Assembly (NCBI GenBank): GCA_023392945.1
Contig: JAEWNB010000197.1
Location: forward strand, 1-5,883
Direction: 5' to 3'
From: Bacteroidota bacterium
GTDB taxonomy: Bacteria > Bacteroidota > Bacteroidia > Bacteroidales > WCHB1-69
Length of the DNA stretch: 5,883 nt
Position 1 is the first letter of the stretch. Every line of letters begins with the position of its first letter. A program made the translations under genes and the position numbers. This document shows positions 5,825 to 5,883 of the stretch, in pieces. The notes below the pieces were generated by a model. The model was not told the DNA's origin. It saw only the letters and a program-made list of their open reading frames with translations, and did no database searches.

Positions 5825-5883
5825 ATGACTTTTAATTTAAAAAAGATAGTACTATTTGGATTGATTGGATTTCTTTTCCCGCT
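5825..5883 (+). CDS. Partial gene, N-terminus of a probable exported or membrane protein
   Basis: Only 19 complete codons are present before the window ends: MTFNLKKIVLFGLIGFLFP. The KK pair followed by a run of hydrophobic residues (IVLFGLIGFLF) is typical of a signal peptide or first membrane helix. The upstream bases are A-rich (AACATAAATAAAAG), as is common for Bacteroidota genes, which often lack a Shine-Dalgarno sequence. A TAnnTTTG element lies at 5716-5723. Divergent orientation from a LytTR two-component operon makes it a candidate target of that system (inference). The protein family cannot be determined from this fragment. Confidence 0.6.
   Translation, partial: MTFNLKKIVLFGLIGFLFP

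Overview
The window looks like a chromosomal segment of a member of the Bacteroidota. Three things point there: low G+C throughout with long A/T runs, three intergenic matches to the Bacteroidota -7 promoter element TAnnTTTG, and family content (a PorX-type receiver-PglZ protein, a DUF4199 protein next to a family 2 glycosyltransferase, and a LytS/LytTR-type two-component pair). PorX implies that the organism has a type IX secretion system (T9SS). I cannot name the genus from the sequence.

Layout. 53-1606 (+) encodes PorX, a cytoplasmic response regulator whose output domain is a PglZ/alkaline-phosphatase-fold domain. It converges, with a 16-nt gap, on a minus-strand block. In transcription order, that block starts with a four-helix membrane histidine kinase (5396 to 4332), followed by its likely partner LytTR response regulator (4321 to 3578). 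After a 62-nt gap holding its own TAnnTTTG element come a DUF4199 membrane protein (3515 to 2586) and, 3 nt later, a polyprenyl-phosphate-type GT2 glycosyltransferase (2582 to 1623). The remaining 428 nt (5397-5824) form a divergent regulatory region between the kinase and a plus-strand gene that begins at 5825 and runs off the window. Only the hydrophobic signal-like N-terminus of that gene is visible.

How the parts may work together. The kinase/regulator pair is a self-contained two-component operon with its own promoter. The LytTR protein could regulate itself and the divergent, apparently exported, gene through the shared intergenic region, which holds palindromes with a common GCTAAT half-site and several AAGTT-type repeats. 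The DUF4199-GT2 pair looks like a separate two-gene envelope or lipid-sugar unit. PorX is a T9SS regulator, and nothing in the sequence ties it directly to the neighbouring two-component pair.

No tRNA, rRNA, CRISPR array, insertion sequence or phage gene was seen. The gene content matches known families. The least explained parts are the divergent intergenic region, a two-block motif shared between the porX leader and that region, and a large cysteine-bearing loop in the DUF4199 protein.
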